From contig NW_017386093.1 in the NCBI RefSeq assembly GCF_000237925.1, forward strand, positions 1 to 64,000: a stretch of 64,000 nucleotides of DNA, read 5' to 3'. The position numbers and the translations under genes are program-made. This document shows, one piece after another, positions 11,801-22,402 of this stretch (its first letter is position 1; each line of letters starts with the position of its first letter). The DNA is from Schistosoma mansoni. Taxonomy: Eukaryota > Platyhelminthes > Trematoda > Strigeidida > Schistosomatidae. The notes below the pieces were generated by a model. It saw nothing but the letters and a program-made list of their open reading frames with translations, was not told where the DNA came from and did not search any database.

Positions 11801-13554
11801 TTTACTTCATTACGCCTGTTACCCCTCGTCGAGGAGCATAGGCCGCTCACCAGCATTCTCCATCCAACTCTGTCCTGAGCCTTCCTTTCCAGTTCTTTCC
11901 AGTTTAAATTCATCCCTTTCATATCTGCTTCTATTTCCCGGCGTAATGTGTTCTTTGGCCTTCCTCTTTTCCGCTACCCTTCAGGATTCCAAGTTAGGGA
12001 TTGCCTTGTAATGTACATTGGTGATTTCCTTAATGTATGTCCGATCGACTTCCAACGTCTTTCCCTAATTTCCTCTTCAGCTGGAAGCTGATTTGTCCTC
12101 TCCTACAGTAGTAGGTTGTTGCTGATGGTATCCGGCCAACGGATTTTGAGTATCTTGTGTAGACAACTGTTTATAAATACTTGTAATTTCTGATGATGAT
12201 TAGGTTAGTTCTCCAAGTTTCAGCTCCGTAAAAAGGGACTGTCTTGACGTTCGTATTATAGATTCTCACTTTGAAATTAGTTGACAGTTGTTTTGAGTTC
12301 CATATGTTCTTCAATTGTAGAAATGCTGCTCTTGCTTTGCCAATCCTCGCCTTTACATCTGCATCAGATCCTCCTTGTTTATCAACGATGCTCCCCAGGT
12401 ACGTGAATGTTTCCAACTCTTCAAAAGTTTCGCCATCAAGTGTGATTGGGTTGGTGTTCTCCGTGTTGCATTTGAGAATTTTGCTTTTTCCCTTGTGAAT
12501 GTGGAGGCCTATTGATGCAGAGACTACTGCTACATTAATTGTCTTTGTCTGTATTTGTTCGTGTGACTGAGAGAGGAGGGCTAGGTCATCTGAGAAGTCC
12601 AAATCATCTAATTGATTCTGAGAAGTCCATTGTATTCCGTATTTCCCCTCAGATGTCGAAGTCTGCATAATCCAGTCAATCACCAGAAGGAAGAGGAATG
12701 GGGAGAGTAGACAGCCTTGTCTGACTCCGGTCCTTACTGGAAATGCATCTGTCAGCTGTCCTCCATGCACGACTTTGCACTGTAGTCCATCGTGTGAGTC
12801 TTGAATAATGTTGACAATCTTTTCAGGAACTCCATAGTGTCGAAGAAGTTTCCATAATGTTCTCCTATCCACACTGTCAAACGCCTTCTCATAGTCAATG
12901 AAGTTGACGTATGGTGGTGAGTTCCACTCGACTGATTGTTCAACGATGATCCGTAGTGTCGCAAACTGGTCTGTGTACGACCGATTTTTACGGAATCCAG
13001 CCTCTTTCTTCGCTTTGAATGATGCTTTGATGATTCTGGATTCGTGAGATTCCCATCCTACAAGTGCATTTCGTGCTTCTCTGGACAGCATTAGAGCAAC
13101 TCCCTGAATGTGTGGAGCTTTCTCCCTTTGTGTCCGGAGTACAGCAGCATCTCTCCTGTACCTAGCCTTTTCTGTCCAGTTTGTGTCCAATGGGTTTCGC
13201 TGATTCCGAGTACTGCCAATTTGTATCTCTTCATTTCCGTTGCTATTTGACTGGTTCTCCCTGTCTCCCACATTGTTCAGACGTTCCATGTACTTATAAA
13301 GAGTGTTGCTCTGGTTGTTAAAAGGTGCATCGGTCTCGTGACTTCCGAAAAATTTCAGCTTTCATCATCAGGCGTCATAATTATTCCTTCAACTCCCAGG
13401 GCAGAGTTTAAATGGTTTGAATTATTTCTTCTGGTTAGCGTTTTTTTAGCGAGTTAGTTTTTCTACGGGATGGGGTCGCTAACCCCATGCCCAACCCTCC
13501 TCCTTTACCCGGGCTTGGGACCGGCAGTAACTCTAGAAGAGCTACAGGCGGAGT
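11801..13554 (-). mobile_element. internally deleted RTE LINE (SR2-like), copy A
   Basis: About 1.75 kb on the minus strand. It starts at 13554 with ACTCCGCCTGTAGC and a 5' leader, runs through the beginning of an AP-endonuclease domain and jumps straight into the reverse transcriptase. It ends near the short (GTAA)-type tail typical of RTE elements. The middle (rest of the endonuclease and the linker) is absent. A 9-bp target duplication flanks it. Copy B (22403-24146, opposite orientation) has the same deletion and is about 99% identical by eye. Endonuclease start: TWNVRTMWETG, then GISETHWTQTGQ. RT: YEKAFDSVDR, GVRQGCLLSPFLF, and FSDDLALL where active family members carry FADD. The shared deletion with different flanks means this deleted form was itself copied, presumably in trans by a full-length RTE. 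Confidence 0.8.
12171..13289 (-). pseudogene. endonuclease-RT fusion reading frame of RTE copy A
   Basis: An open frame of 372 codons. Its first ~40 codons read the endonuclease start out of the native frame; the native frame (TWNVRTMWETG...) lies just upstream and shifts by one base near the GHKGRKLH stretch. From about residue 60 it is in frame: GVALMLSREARNAL (endonuclease), then the deletion junction at ...SFKAKKE/AGFRKNRS..., then RT fingers and palm with YEKAFDS, RTGVRQGCLLSPF, a variant FSDD at the catalytic YADD/FADD site, and FTYLGSIVDKQGG. The loss of the endonuclease and the FSDD variant argue against an autonomous enzyme. Only RNA-level mobility in trans is implied. Confidence 0.7.
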
Positions 13555-13563
13555 TCCCCAATA
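13555..13563 (+). repeat. target-site duplication, right
   Basis: TCCCCAATA, the partner of 11792-11800. It sets the 5' end of the inserted element at 13554. Confidence 0.65.
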
Positions 13564-13639
13564 AAAATGGTAATATTTAAACTGGTCGATGAGATGTACA
13601 CAAATAAACTGATGGGATTTACCGTTTATACCAAATAAG

Positions 13640-13800
13640 ATATCATAAACTTTTAACTGGTACCAAGGTTATTATCCGATTTGGGTCTTATCAGCTGGAT
13701 GTAGCTGCGTCCTAGAGTTGATGCACATTCCGAAACTCGAAGCCAGTACCGTTTGCTTCAAACGCCGTCGCGTTATCCACCTGTTTAATCTTAAACTGTA
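13640..13800 (-). mobile_element. Sm-alpha-type SINE copy
   Basis: Reverse orientation. It contains the complement of the hammerhead centre (GGTCTTATCAGCTGGATG, near 13683), the leader tract, and a tRNA-like head including GCGTTATCCACC (complement of the A box) near 13769. The GAAA region is altered. Confidence 0.6.
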
Positions 13801-13989
13801 AAAAATAAAAAGTAATCATCTCCTATGTAACCTGTATCGGTGTGTATTAGGTGGTTAGATTTTTGATTATTTCTCACCCTTTTTCACTAATTTGTAGAAT
13901 TATCTCGATTGAAAATAAACCAACATAATTAGTATAAGAGGATTTGCTAACTGTAGAATTTTCATTGTTTGGATGACAAACTGTCTTCG

Positions 13990-14165
13990 ATAGGCCAACT
14001 TTAAAAACCTGAAAGGACTGGACAACTATTTCGTTCTAGTGTGGGACTCCATAGCAGTGTGCAATTCATGACCTCGGACCCCAGATCGAGCCCAGAATTT
14101 TCGGACTCAGATGCGAATGCCCAACCTCTAGACCACTATCTAAGAGTGCTAATGCCTAACTTCAA
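13990..14165 (-). mobile_element. tRNA-derived SINE copy
   Basis: Reverse copy: tail complement (CTGAAAGGACTGGACAAC), hammerhead region with TTTCGTTCTAGTGTGGGACTCC, and a tRNA-like head with CAACCTCTAGACCACT. The complement of AATTGA...CTTCAA closes the right side. Confidence 0.65.
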
Positions 14166-15399
14166 TTAATTTATGAGAGTGCTTGATCACCTTTCGTCGC
14201 CTCAGGTGGTTAACTGTCTCACATCTCATATGATTGAACTCCATCGGCATATAATCAGTTCGACTGTTTTCTTTAAAGTCAACAAACATTTTTCAAACCA
14301 TAATCCATATTATTTATGTTTTCTGACACATTATGGAACTATCGTTGTAAAATTTTATTGTGATTCAACTATTTATTTGTCCTACCTAACGCAGAGTGTG
14401 TGGGCAATTTCAAAAAAACCATGTAATTATAAATTACGTTCATTTAACTTATGCGAATTTCCTATCATTATTTTATGTATAACCTTAATGTTTGACCAAT
14501 TTTCAGGGAACAGCAACAATACTCAATATAGTAATTAGATAACATTGTTATTTTTATGCCGTAAATAATATTTCCTCAAAGTACTTTGCTTGCTCATTGA
14601 TATTTAAACTTCCGATGTGTTATTCTATTACTTGTTTCAACTAACTGCATAAAGCAATAAATTTGATTTAAAAGACAAATGATAGCTTAATTATATTCAG
14701 ACAAGTTTCACAAGTTTCCAAACTTCAAATGGCAAGGGCTTAGAACAGAGACGAGTCCAAAACAATCACAATGAATTTCCAGTCGTTTTTATATCCAATC
14801 AGACAACATCCCATAAAAAAGGATGGTTTATCGGAACGAAAACAATAGAATTGCTAAATGTAAACAGATTTTACATATTCAATGAATCTATTAGAGATAC
14901 TCTAACTGTCAATCAAAAACATAATGCATATACACTTATTTGTATGGACGAGAAACATCAGACTTTCCTAATCCATATAAGGACGCAAACAGATTTATAA
15001 GGGTCCCCATATTGTTACCGGTTACTGTTGATTATCTAGGGTTAAGTTTAGACAACGAGGGTTGGCTTTTCAGGAAATTTCGACAAAACATAAAATACAT
15101 AATAAGAATTTAGTTACATAGAAAAACAAATTTCACGCAAAAATGACAAAGGCACTGTCTGATCAGTGCCCCCATGAAATATAATCTTAATAGGGTAAGG
15201 TTAGTTACAGGATTAACGGTTTAAGGTTAAGAATTAGGGATAGAATCAATTTGTTTGCTATATGCAACTCAAGGAGACTGAATTAATCGCTTAATACGTT
15301 GAAAATTCATTTTTACTCTACGTGAGTAAGAAGTAATTTTCCGTCATCATATTGAATGTTTTGAGCTGTCCAAATAGATATTTGTATTGCTCGTTACAC

Positions 15400-15600
15400 G
15401 TGATATTCGAAAACCTAAAAGCCGAGTTATATATATAAGCTAGGTATGTTTGTAAACAACGATTCGTATAGTGGAAGCTGGTATCAGTGTTCTAGACTCA
15501 ACTGGTAGGGCTAGGAGGGGAAAGGATCAGTAAGGAAGCTAGACTGCTCATACCGGTCGAACGTCATCGGTTTGACCCACTGCTGAGATTGCATAAGTCG
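15400..15600 (+). mobile_element. LTR fossil fragment
   Basis: The TATATATATAAGC box is followed by TATGTTTGTAAACAACGATTC and a CTAGACTCAACTGGTAGGGCT block. These match in order the TATA box and downstream part of the LTR-like repeat at 21646-22135 and 34790-35237. It is broken and partial, and no internal coding region adjoins it. Confidence 0.4.
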
Positions 15601-15695
15601 TATTCCGATTGGCGGATAAGTCATGTGATACTAAACCGGCCTAAAAGACATAATACATTGGTTCAATTCTCAGTTTAATACTTTGATCAGAAAGG

Positions 15696-15697
<2 letters not shown>

Positions 15698-15749
<52 letters not shown>
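15698..15749. repeat. (AT)n microsatellite
   Basis: An uninterrupted AT dinucleotide tract of about 52 bases. Confidence 0.9.
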
Positions 15750-15751
<2 letters not shown>

Positions 15752-15899
15752 ATCACTAATATTCATCGTGTCCTGATACTATTAGTAAGTAAATAGAACT
15801 AAGTAATTCCATTTGAACCGTTGTCGCGCAAATTTCAAATGAGATATACATTTGTGTGTACTACGGAGGGTTGTAGAGATTTTTGAACTATGCCAACTG

Positions 15900-15995
15900 A
15901 GTATTTAACAGTTGAGTGCTCACCGCCAAACCTGAAATTCACGAACCTGACTCGAGGTCGTACTGACCCGTAGCACTGAGTAGTCACATACTACG
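15900..15995 (-). mobile_element. SINE fragment
   Basis: Reverse, eroded copy of the tRNA-derived SINE: GAGTGCTCACCGCC, a CGAACCTGACTCGAGGTCGT stretch (complement of the B-box arm) and CACTGAGTAGTC. Confidence 0.35.
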
Positions 15996-16584
15996 ATAAA
16001 ACACGTGTTCAGTACTTCTTGATTTTCAATGATTGTCTAAGGTCAGTCAGTGATGGTAATAGTTATAACTAAACAAATAGCGTAACTAGCAGGATGAGAC
16101 TGACCTATATAGAACAATCTGTGTTCATATGAATACAAATACTAGTTATTTGTCCTAGTATATTTTCAGAAATATTTTTCTATCGTTCAATACCTTAATT
16201 TCTTTACATATTTCTTCTTCTATTTTGTGAATTACTGTGCAAAAAATGTATGGTCCGTTATATTGAGTATTGACCTAACTATATAATACAATCTTTGTCT
16301 ACAGTAAAAAAAACAAGCAACACGTAATGAACAATATTTTGTCAAGTCCATGTGGATTGAATCATTTAAAACCAAGAGGGATAGTCGATTACTCACCACA
16401 GACACTACACTTAGATCAATGAACAGATAAAGAGTGGTTCACATTTCTAGCTTAAATCAATTAGTGATGATACTTTGAAAACACGACCCATCACGCTTTA
16501 CTTCTATTAATATTGAACTCATACGACCGGTGTACATGCGATTGCTAAATCCTGGTTGCAAATACCTTTATAAGGTACTACTTC

Positions 16585-17060
16585 GTGAGATACTTAGGAC
16601 AGCTAGGCGGCTTGACATCTTGGGCGAGTGATAGCATCCACTCACTACACCTAGGGACAACTGCTTAAGGTGGGTTTACACGAGATTATACTGAGCGGTT
16701 CTTGATGTGTCAGCTCCATAATTTTCAAAACTTACCGTCGGCTACGGAATCCCATGTGGTGAGGTGAAAGGTACTACACATAAGGTGGACCTTCTCTAGC
16801 CTCCTCTCTTCGTCGTGAGAAGGTACCATTGATGTAGATGCTGATTATCTGAAGGGAATACCTAACTGCAGTCACACCCCAGTACAATAAACAGTATACC
16901 CTTAAACCTCAAGGCTGTTCTTTTTAGTATTACCAATTTCTAATTGATCTGTCTGGTATGATAGGACCCAAGGGAACAAGAGTCTAAACAAATAGAGCTC
17001 GACTGGACCATCACGATAGACAAGCCGTCCTCTCATGACAAGGTGGCACTACAGTTGAAG
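16585..17060 (+). repeat. dispersed repeat, class unknown
   Basis: A GC-richer block containing TGGTATGATAGGACCCAAGG and CCATCACGATAGACAAGCC. These words have close counterparts at 30630-30720 (GGTAGGACCTACAGG, CATCACGATAGGCAAGCCC), next to RTE sequence. It may be the 3' non-coding part of a LINE. No reading frame is recognised. Confidence 0.4.
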
Positions 17061-17325
17061 GCTTTATTAGTCACAGATTTTCACAAGGATTTCAAAATCA
17101 TTCTTGTTGTGTTTCGTGATCTTTTTGGAAAAAACTTGTTTGTCGAAAGGATACCTCTCCATCACTTCAACATTTTTACGCACTTAACTTAGGGTCAATG
17201 ATGCTATTATTCAAATGTTTTAAACAAGCATAGTTGATTTAGTGTTAAAACGTGTGATTTATAGGTTCAAGCCAAGTGAATGTTATGAAACACTATTACA
17301 AAATACTGTGACCTGAGAATGTACA

Positions 17326-17572
17326 TCAGTCAGCGTTTGAATAATCCTGTAGTTGATGTTCAAAATCAGATTTTAGTCTTCGTTGGTAAACGTGCATTTT
17401 TGGTGCATTGCTTCGATGTAACCCATTTTGTAATAAAGCCCATTCTTTCAAAAAACAAATAGCGAAATGTCTGTATTGGGGCAATGAGCGCAAAAGATCC
17501 ATGTACGTTAACAACGACTGGTCAAAACTGGATAAAAATAATTCTAATAATAAGTCAGTAACCATTTGAAGT
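17326..17572 (-). CDS. orphan C-terminal exon, unrecognised protein
   Basis: A minus-strand frame of 82 codons opens right after an acceptor-like site (GATATTGACATTCAG, AG at 17574-17573) and ends at TGA (17326-17328). The peptide starts LQMVTDLLLELFLSSFDQ and ends KSDFEHQLQDYSNAD. It has mixed helical composition and no transposon motif that I recognise. It lies downstream of the last ADISSP-like exon (18935), and I see no matching upstream exon in the 1.3 kb between them. It is phase-incompatible with ADISSP exon 2, which leaves one base and would need an acceptor with two leading bases; here there is one. It could be the end of an interleaved gene, an exon carried by rearrangement, or chance. 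Confidence 0.35.
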
Positions 17573-18934
17573 CTGAATGTCAATATCAACATTTTAAAAA
17601 AATCATTCTTGAAAAAGACTGAACCTCCCTATAGTTACGACTTAAATCTCGCCCATAATAATACAATGAATATTCGTTAAAACCCTGTCAATCACATGAG
17701 GAAATTATTAAGGCAAAAATAACACGAATAAACAGAAAAACACACAACTCAATTTATTTTCATATGATTAAAAAAGAATACTATATACATGCCATTTACA
17801 GTAAACTCAAAGTTATTATAAATAGTATAATATAATAATTATTATTATTATCATTGTTTAGTAGTAGTTGTTGTTGTTATAACTAGATCACATTTAGTAG
17901 GAGAAGTGGATTCTGATAAAAGAAATATGAAATAGGGAAAAAATTGAAAGTAATCGTAGTGAAGAACTGTGATAACGAGTAAGGCAGACGAATGAGAATA
18001 TATAGGTTCTAAAGAAAGAACGAGAGGAAAGATGCGTTATATGAGGAAATTTCGCCAATCATGATCTACATTTTGAGAAAGGCAAACGACAATTTTTCGA
18101 GTGCATTGGAAAAAAGGAAGAATAACGAAACATCGTGAAAAGAAAGGCTTTAATATCAGTAGTATTGCTATCATACTGATTATTATTGCAATTATTAATT
18201 GTATTTTATTTATAAAAAAAAAGATTCAACAGTATTTAACATAAGGTCACGAATTTTCATTAAAAAAAGAAATATAAGCTGTAATAATAATAGTAGCAGT
18301 GACTGAATCAGTCAAATTTACATTATTCTCAAAAGCCATAAGCATAAACATATCTATATAGCACAATAATTGATCAACTCTAAAAATATTGACATCATCG
18401 TTAGCGTATATCCATGTGGGTTTTTTTTTAAGTCACTGTTTGTACTTAAGTAATGCAAAATTTATCATGGTAATACTACTCGATAACAGCCAGTTTATGA
18501 GAATAACACATCTCTATTTAGGTGTAAGAGTTAGAAATACTGATCTTATCGTCTCAGATGCTTAAACCAATAACTGATAGAGTTGAGAGTTTCACAACAA
18601 CTTAGCCAATAATCAGTCAATCAGTACTTACACGTAAATAGATATGACAACAACAAATGTGATTGCTTGAGAGTGTCGAATTACGACAAAACAAAGGAAG
18701 TAGTGAGCAAACAAGACAGACAAAGAGATATTGAGGCAAAATAAATGAACAATGTGTGAAATAAATAATTACGGGATCAGTCGAAAGGAATGAGTTAGAA
18801 CTACTCGACCAGAGAAAAGCAAGAGACGATTATATGCACCGAATAAAATATAACGACAAAACGAAAACTAACAGCAAAAAGAAGAACACAAAATAAACAT
18901 CGAATAGAGAAAAATATTGAATAGATAATAAATT
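17573..18934. other. probable 3' flank of ADISSP-like gene
   Basis: A-rich and T-rich low-complexity sequence with (TAA) and (GTT) runs near 17835-17880 and repeated AATAATAG words. Its position just downstream of the stop codon at 18935 on the minus strand suggests 3' UTR and intergenic DNA. No exon was recognised. Confidence 0.4.
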
Positions 18935-19164
18935 CTACGTTAATTCATTGTCATTATCATCACGTTCATCAGCATCGATATCCTCAGTTGCTACGGGAGT
19001 AGTTTTCGCCTTCTCTACACCACGACTCTCTTCCTCTTGGTCATCATCATCTTCAATATTTACATAACCAGGCCATTCAGTATAATCATCCGAATCAATA
19101 TAATCTTGATTCTCAGTAATTCGATGTATACCAGAACGTAGAAGTGGAGTACCTTGTCCTTTAG
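18935..19164 (-). CDS. ADISSP: ADISSP/C20orf27-like protein, last exon
   Basis: The acceptor (AG at 19166-19165) joins in phase with exon 2: the leftover G plus CT makes an Ala codon. The exon encodes AKGQGTPLLRSGIHRI and then a stretch resembling the GTPMLLDGVK...DSEHSDWHG C-terminus of vertebrate C20orf27 (UPF0687, adipose-secreted signaling protein). Seen: GTPLL, YIDSDDY and EWPGY occur in the expected order. Unlike the vertebrate protein, which stops soon after this, about 45 further residues follow. They are rich in Asp and Glu, ending DDNDNELT before TAG (18935-18937). The molecular role in worms is not known. Homology is inferred from remembered sequence and exon-to-exon collinearity. 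Confidence 0.7.
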
Positions 19165-19353
19165 CTTGTATTATATATTTCAAAAGCAAAGAATGTGTTT
19201 TGATTTATTACAGCGAAAAGATGCACAGATATTAGAAAATTAAACTGTAAGCAGGATAGAGTATGAGCTATTGGTTGTTTAAATCAGCCTCAAATCGATG
19301 TTACATCAAAGGACACCATAAACTTAACAGAAATATTTATATGGTTCAAACTG

Positions 19354-19640
19354 TTGGCGAATTCAAATGAATCATTTTATGTAGATAAAATTAACCAGGA
19401 CATAACTGATTCAACTGAGAAAAGAATCACGAATGTACTAATACGACTCCTGAAGATGGTCGATGATTCCACACACAATAAACTACGATCTCGTCGATTT
19501 CGTTTGCCCTACATGTATGGATTACTAAAGACATATAAATAAGGTGTTCTTCTTAGACCTATTCTGTCAATAGTCAATTCATTCTACCACAAAGTTGCAC
19601 GATGGCTAGCGGGAAAGTTAGAACCAATCAGTCGGCGAAA
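19354..19640 (+). mobile_element. Penelope-like element fossil, N-terminal RT part
   Basis: The reading frame includes FRLPYMYGLLKTYK, then GVLLRPILSIVNSFYHKVARWLA, which corresponds to the early RT region of Penelope-like elements (LPxxYGLPKxHK, PLRPIVS, NSPxY..AKWLA). The fragment is short and broken. It is followed by a non-coding block, GGACCAGGCACATATATGCA, that recurs at 20840. Confidence 0.6.
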
Positions 19641-19710
19641 ACGTAGGACCAGGCACATATATGCATCGATCCAAGTTTCCACACCTTATTAGCATAAGAT
19701 GAACACCATA
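19633..19710 (+). repeat. GGACCAGGCACATATATGC repeat, copy 1
   Basis: It matches 20831-20905 closely (GGACCAGGCACATATATGCAT..CCAAGTT..CACACC..ATTAGCA) and 53605-53650 more distantly. It seems linked to Penelope-like sequence on both sides and could be an element boundary. Confidence 0.55.
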
Positions 19711-19958
19711 TTTCGTAAGAACAATTAGAAGACGGAGTTGATCTGAAAAATGTGATGTATTTGCGCTATACATTTTGAACAATCTGGTCACACATACTTG
19801 TCAGGGCATTTTAGATGAAAATAATAAAGGTCAATGAAATTAAATTTCAAGTAAAAAAGGTAACAAAGGGGAGAGAAACATCTTACATCGTATAGAAAGA
19901 ATAATAAATAATAAGGAATTTTCGCATTATCCTAGGCCATAGAATGACTTAAGGATTA

Positions 19959-20830
19959 TCAGAGTAAATTCAAGGTTACGACAAATTGTTTTTGTACACG
20001 TAAGGGGGATTTAAATTTACGAATAGCCAAGGCTTTAGTAAACCTGAGAATACGCCCTTGACAATTTCTATACAATGTTTTAAAAGGCATATAAATCTCA
20101 ATTTTGTGCCCCGTTTCGATAATATGTTTCGTTGTCGATGAACATGGTTTTCTACCTCCCACTTTGATCGGAACATTGAACACTAATTGGTTTTGAAGCC
20201 ACCTAGGCACATGTTCAATAACCCTTGATTGCATATCAATGTGTCCATACAATCATATAAATTGGTAAATACAGTGGGATGTGACGTAATCATTTGTGCA
20301 TTGTCTAGGCCTATTTGGAATCATGGGCTTAGACTTTTCAATCATAACCAATTGAGCAGTATAATAGATTTTCTCGATGGTTGCTTCCAATCTGTCTTAA
20401 AACTGTACTATTGGATTCACCTCTATATAGTTATTTGATAGTAATGTGTCAGTCAGTAACTTTTCATCTTTTCCAACCGTGTCAATAGTGCGAATTCTTT
20501 GAATCCTATTAAAAGAGACATTTAATCAAGCCTCGCTTGTATTTGAATGGACAGAAACTGTGGAAATTTAAGTATCGTCAGGTCCAAATGGGCTTCCTAT
20601 AATACCATCATCCCTTCGACTCAAAAGTATGTCTAAAAAGGGCAATTGGTCATTGTTTTCATAAGTCCTCACAATATCGTTTTGAACCCTATTGAGTTTA
20701 TCTAATAACTGTGAAACCTCAAAATCTTTATCACATATAATTAGTATATCATCCATGTATCTTCTATACAAAGTCCTTCTAATGAGCTCACTTGTCATAT
20801 TTCCCACATATGACATGGGTAGGTCATTCA
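19959..20830 (-). mobile_element. Penelope-like element fossil, RT palm to C-terminus
   Basis: On the minus strand the RT catalytic block YRRYMDDILIICDK is followed by LPFLDILLSRRDDG (20568-20816). Further downstream (19959-20252) comes a region with HVPRWLQ and TTKHIIETGHKIE, fitting the zinc-finger/GIY-YIG end of Penelope-like elements. About 0.87 kb in total, with several breaks; it is a fossil. It faces the plus-strand Penelope fragment at 19354-19640, so the two are probably separate insertions or an inverted arrangement. Confidence 0.65.
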
Positions 20831-20905
20831 GCTACAACGTGGGACCAGGCACATATATGCATCAGTCCAAGTTGCCACACCCCATTAGCACAACAAGATG
20901 ATCAC
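20831..20905 (+). repeat. GGACCAGGCACATATATGC repeat, copy 2
   Basis: The same block as 19633-19710, directly abutting the 5' side of the minus-strand Penelope fossil. Its continuation to about 20990 has no close partner that I could follow. Confidence 0.5.
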
Positions 20906-21039
20906 CAAATTCATAGAAGCAATTACTTCAATGGTGGTAATATATAAAAGAATGCATATGAGGATGTAATACAGGGGAAAATAATTAGTCTTTAGAAAGC
21001 AGGGTATAAAGCAATTTAAACTTCATGTTTTAAGAGAAG

Positions 21040-21385
21040 ACAAAGAGCGTATACACCGACGCTATTGTGATTGATTCTGAGCCATGTCACCCACAGTCTC
21101 CAACCGTTGGTTACGATAGTCACGAGAACAACAACTAAGTAGTCTGAGTCTACCAACATGGCTAAGAATAGAAGTTAGTGACTTCAAGCACTAACGCCAC
21201 GTTTGGTTTGGCCACCCCTAACTTTCGTCCAACCACCCCCGAAACACTAGTCAGCATTGCGCGTCTTGGTAATCGGTGTTCAGGCGTACGTAACACGTGA
21301 CCCAACCATCTCAGTCGATGAAGATTCACAATCTCGTCAATTGACTTACCATCGTTTCCCAAAGCAACATGTTCTTAAGCACAAT
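21040..21385 (-). mobile_element. RTE LINE fragment, 3' coding end
   Basis: The minus-strand frame reads GNDGKSIDEIVNLHRLRWLGHVLRTPEHRLPRRA, the conserved end region of a schistosome RTE-like ORF. Related pieces are at 26760-26960, 47130-47350, 54880-55170 and 63620-63775. It is truncated at both sides. Confidence 0.7.
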
Positions 21386-21645
21386 CAAAGGTTGATAGGT
21401 ATCCCTTTTATAGTACCACCAACTGTGTATACAAATTTACATTTTTTTATTGCGTCATTCATTATTTTAACTCTTTCTAAATTTTGATTACATCATTGTC
21501 ATTTTTCTTCAATTCATATCTTTCTTTATTACCATTAATCTGTTTACAGTTGTTTCACTACACAATCATCTAATGTTTGCTAATTCTATGAGTTCTAATC
21601 AATATTTCAGTGTTCTAGAACTTTCCCTCTCAAACTTTATTTATT

Positions 21646-22135
21646 CGTGTTATGTCGCGATAAGAATAGTGAATGGTAAATTTGGGGTCAATTTATGAAC
21701 CAATACTATGCATATATTTTTTATCGTATAATTACTGAATAACTAAACTATTCATTTTCATGTCCCCCTTATTATAAGCTTTATTTTGACCTATGAACTA
21801 TTGTCATACGATTTACCGTTCTTGAGTTATACCCCGTCTATTAATTACTGTTCCCCTTATTCACAGCCACATTTGGCTGAATCTTGTACAAATGTTACTT
21901 TCTATTTTATAGTACGATGTGGTCAGTTTGATTGGTATATAAACTCAGTATGTTAGAAATATAATGATTCACACCGCAGAGGCTGCTCTGGACTTAACTG
22001 GCTGGGCTAGACAGAAAGCAGGACCGATAAGTGCTCTACGCTGCTCGTACAGGTTTCGTGTGTCCCTGGTCCGATCGATAATTAGCTGCTTTCTGATTAG
22101 CGGTCTTATCATGTTATACATCATGATACATATAT
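21646..22135 (+). mobile_element. LTR-retrotransposon fossil (solo LTR-like)
   Basis: It starts TGTTATGTCGCGATAAGAAT and includes the CAGCCACATTTGGCT block and a GGTATATAAAC TATA box near 21935. It is collinear with 34790-35237 plus 24160-24206 (opposite strand) and with 244-575. About 0.49 kb. No internal coding sequence is seen, so it looks like a solo LTR, diverged and therefore not recent. Clade unknown. Confidence 0.5.
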
Positions 22136-22402
22136 TCATCTCGAATCACCCTCGTATTTACAAGTATGTCAATATCTGCAACCACTTTGATACTAAAATA
22201 TTATGGCTTTGAAAGCTTCTGATGAGAACCTAACGAAATAAAATAAATTCCTATGATTCTGTGCCAATCTTAGTTTTTGCTCTCCTTAAAACAAGAAAAG
22301 GGACTATGTGTATGAAAATTTTCCCGCAAAATACACGTGAATTGAGCAAAAATTGGAAAATGACCTTGTGTTGAAACGTTGGCATAATGACAAAGAACAT
22401 CA

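Larger units (their letters stand above)
14166..16584. other. no supported gene; repeats
   Basis: AT-rich. A 121-codon frame at 14173-14538 begins inside SINE-flanking sequence and shows no homology or splice context. An LTR-like fragment, an (AT)n tract and a SINE fragment are listed separately. Confidence 0.4.

Noticed and set aside
14173-14538. 121-codon plus-strand open frame
   Set aside because: It starts in SINE-flanking sequence, has a residue composition typical of translated AT-rich DNA, and shows no splice or family signal.
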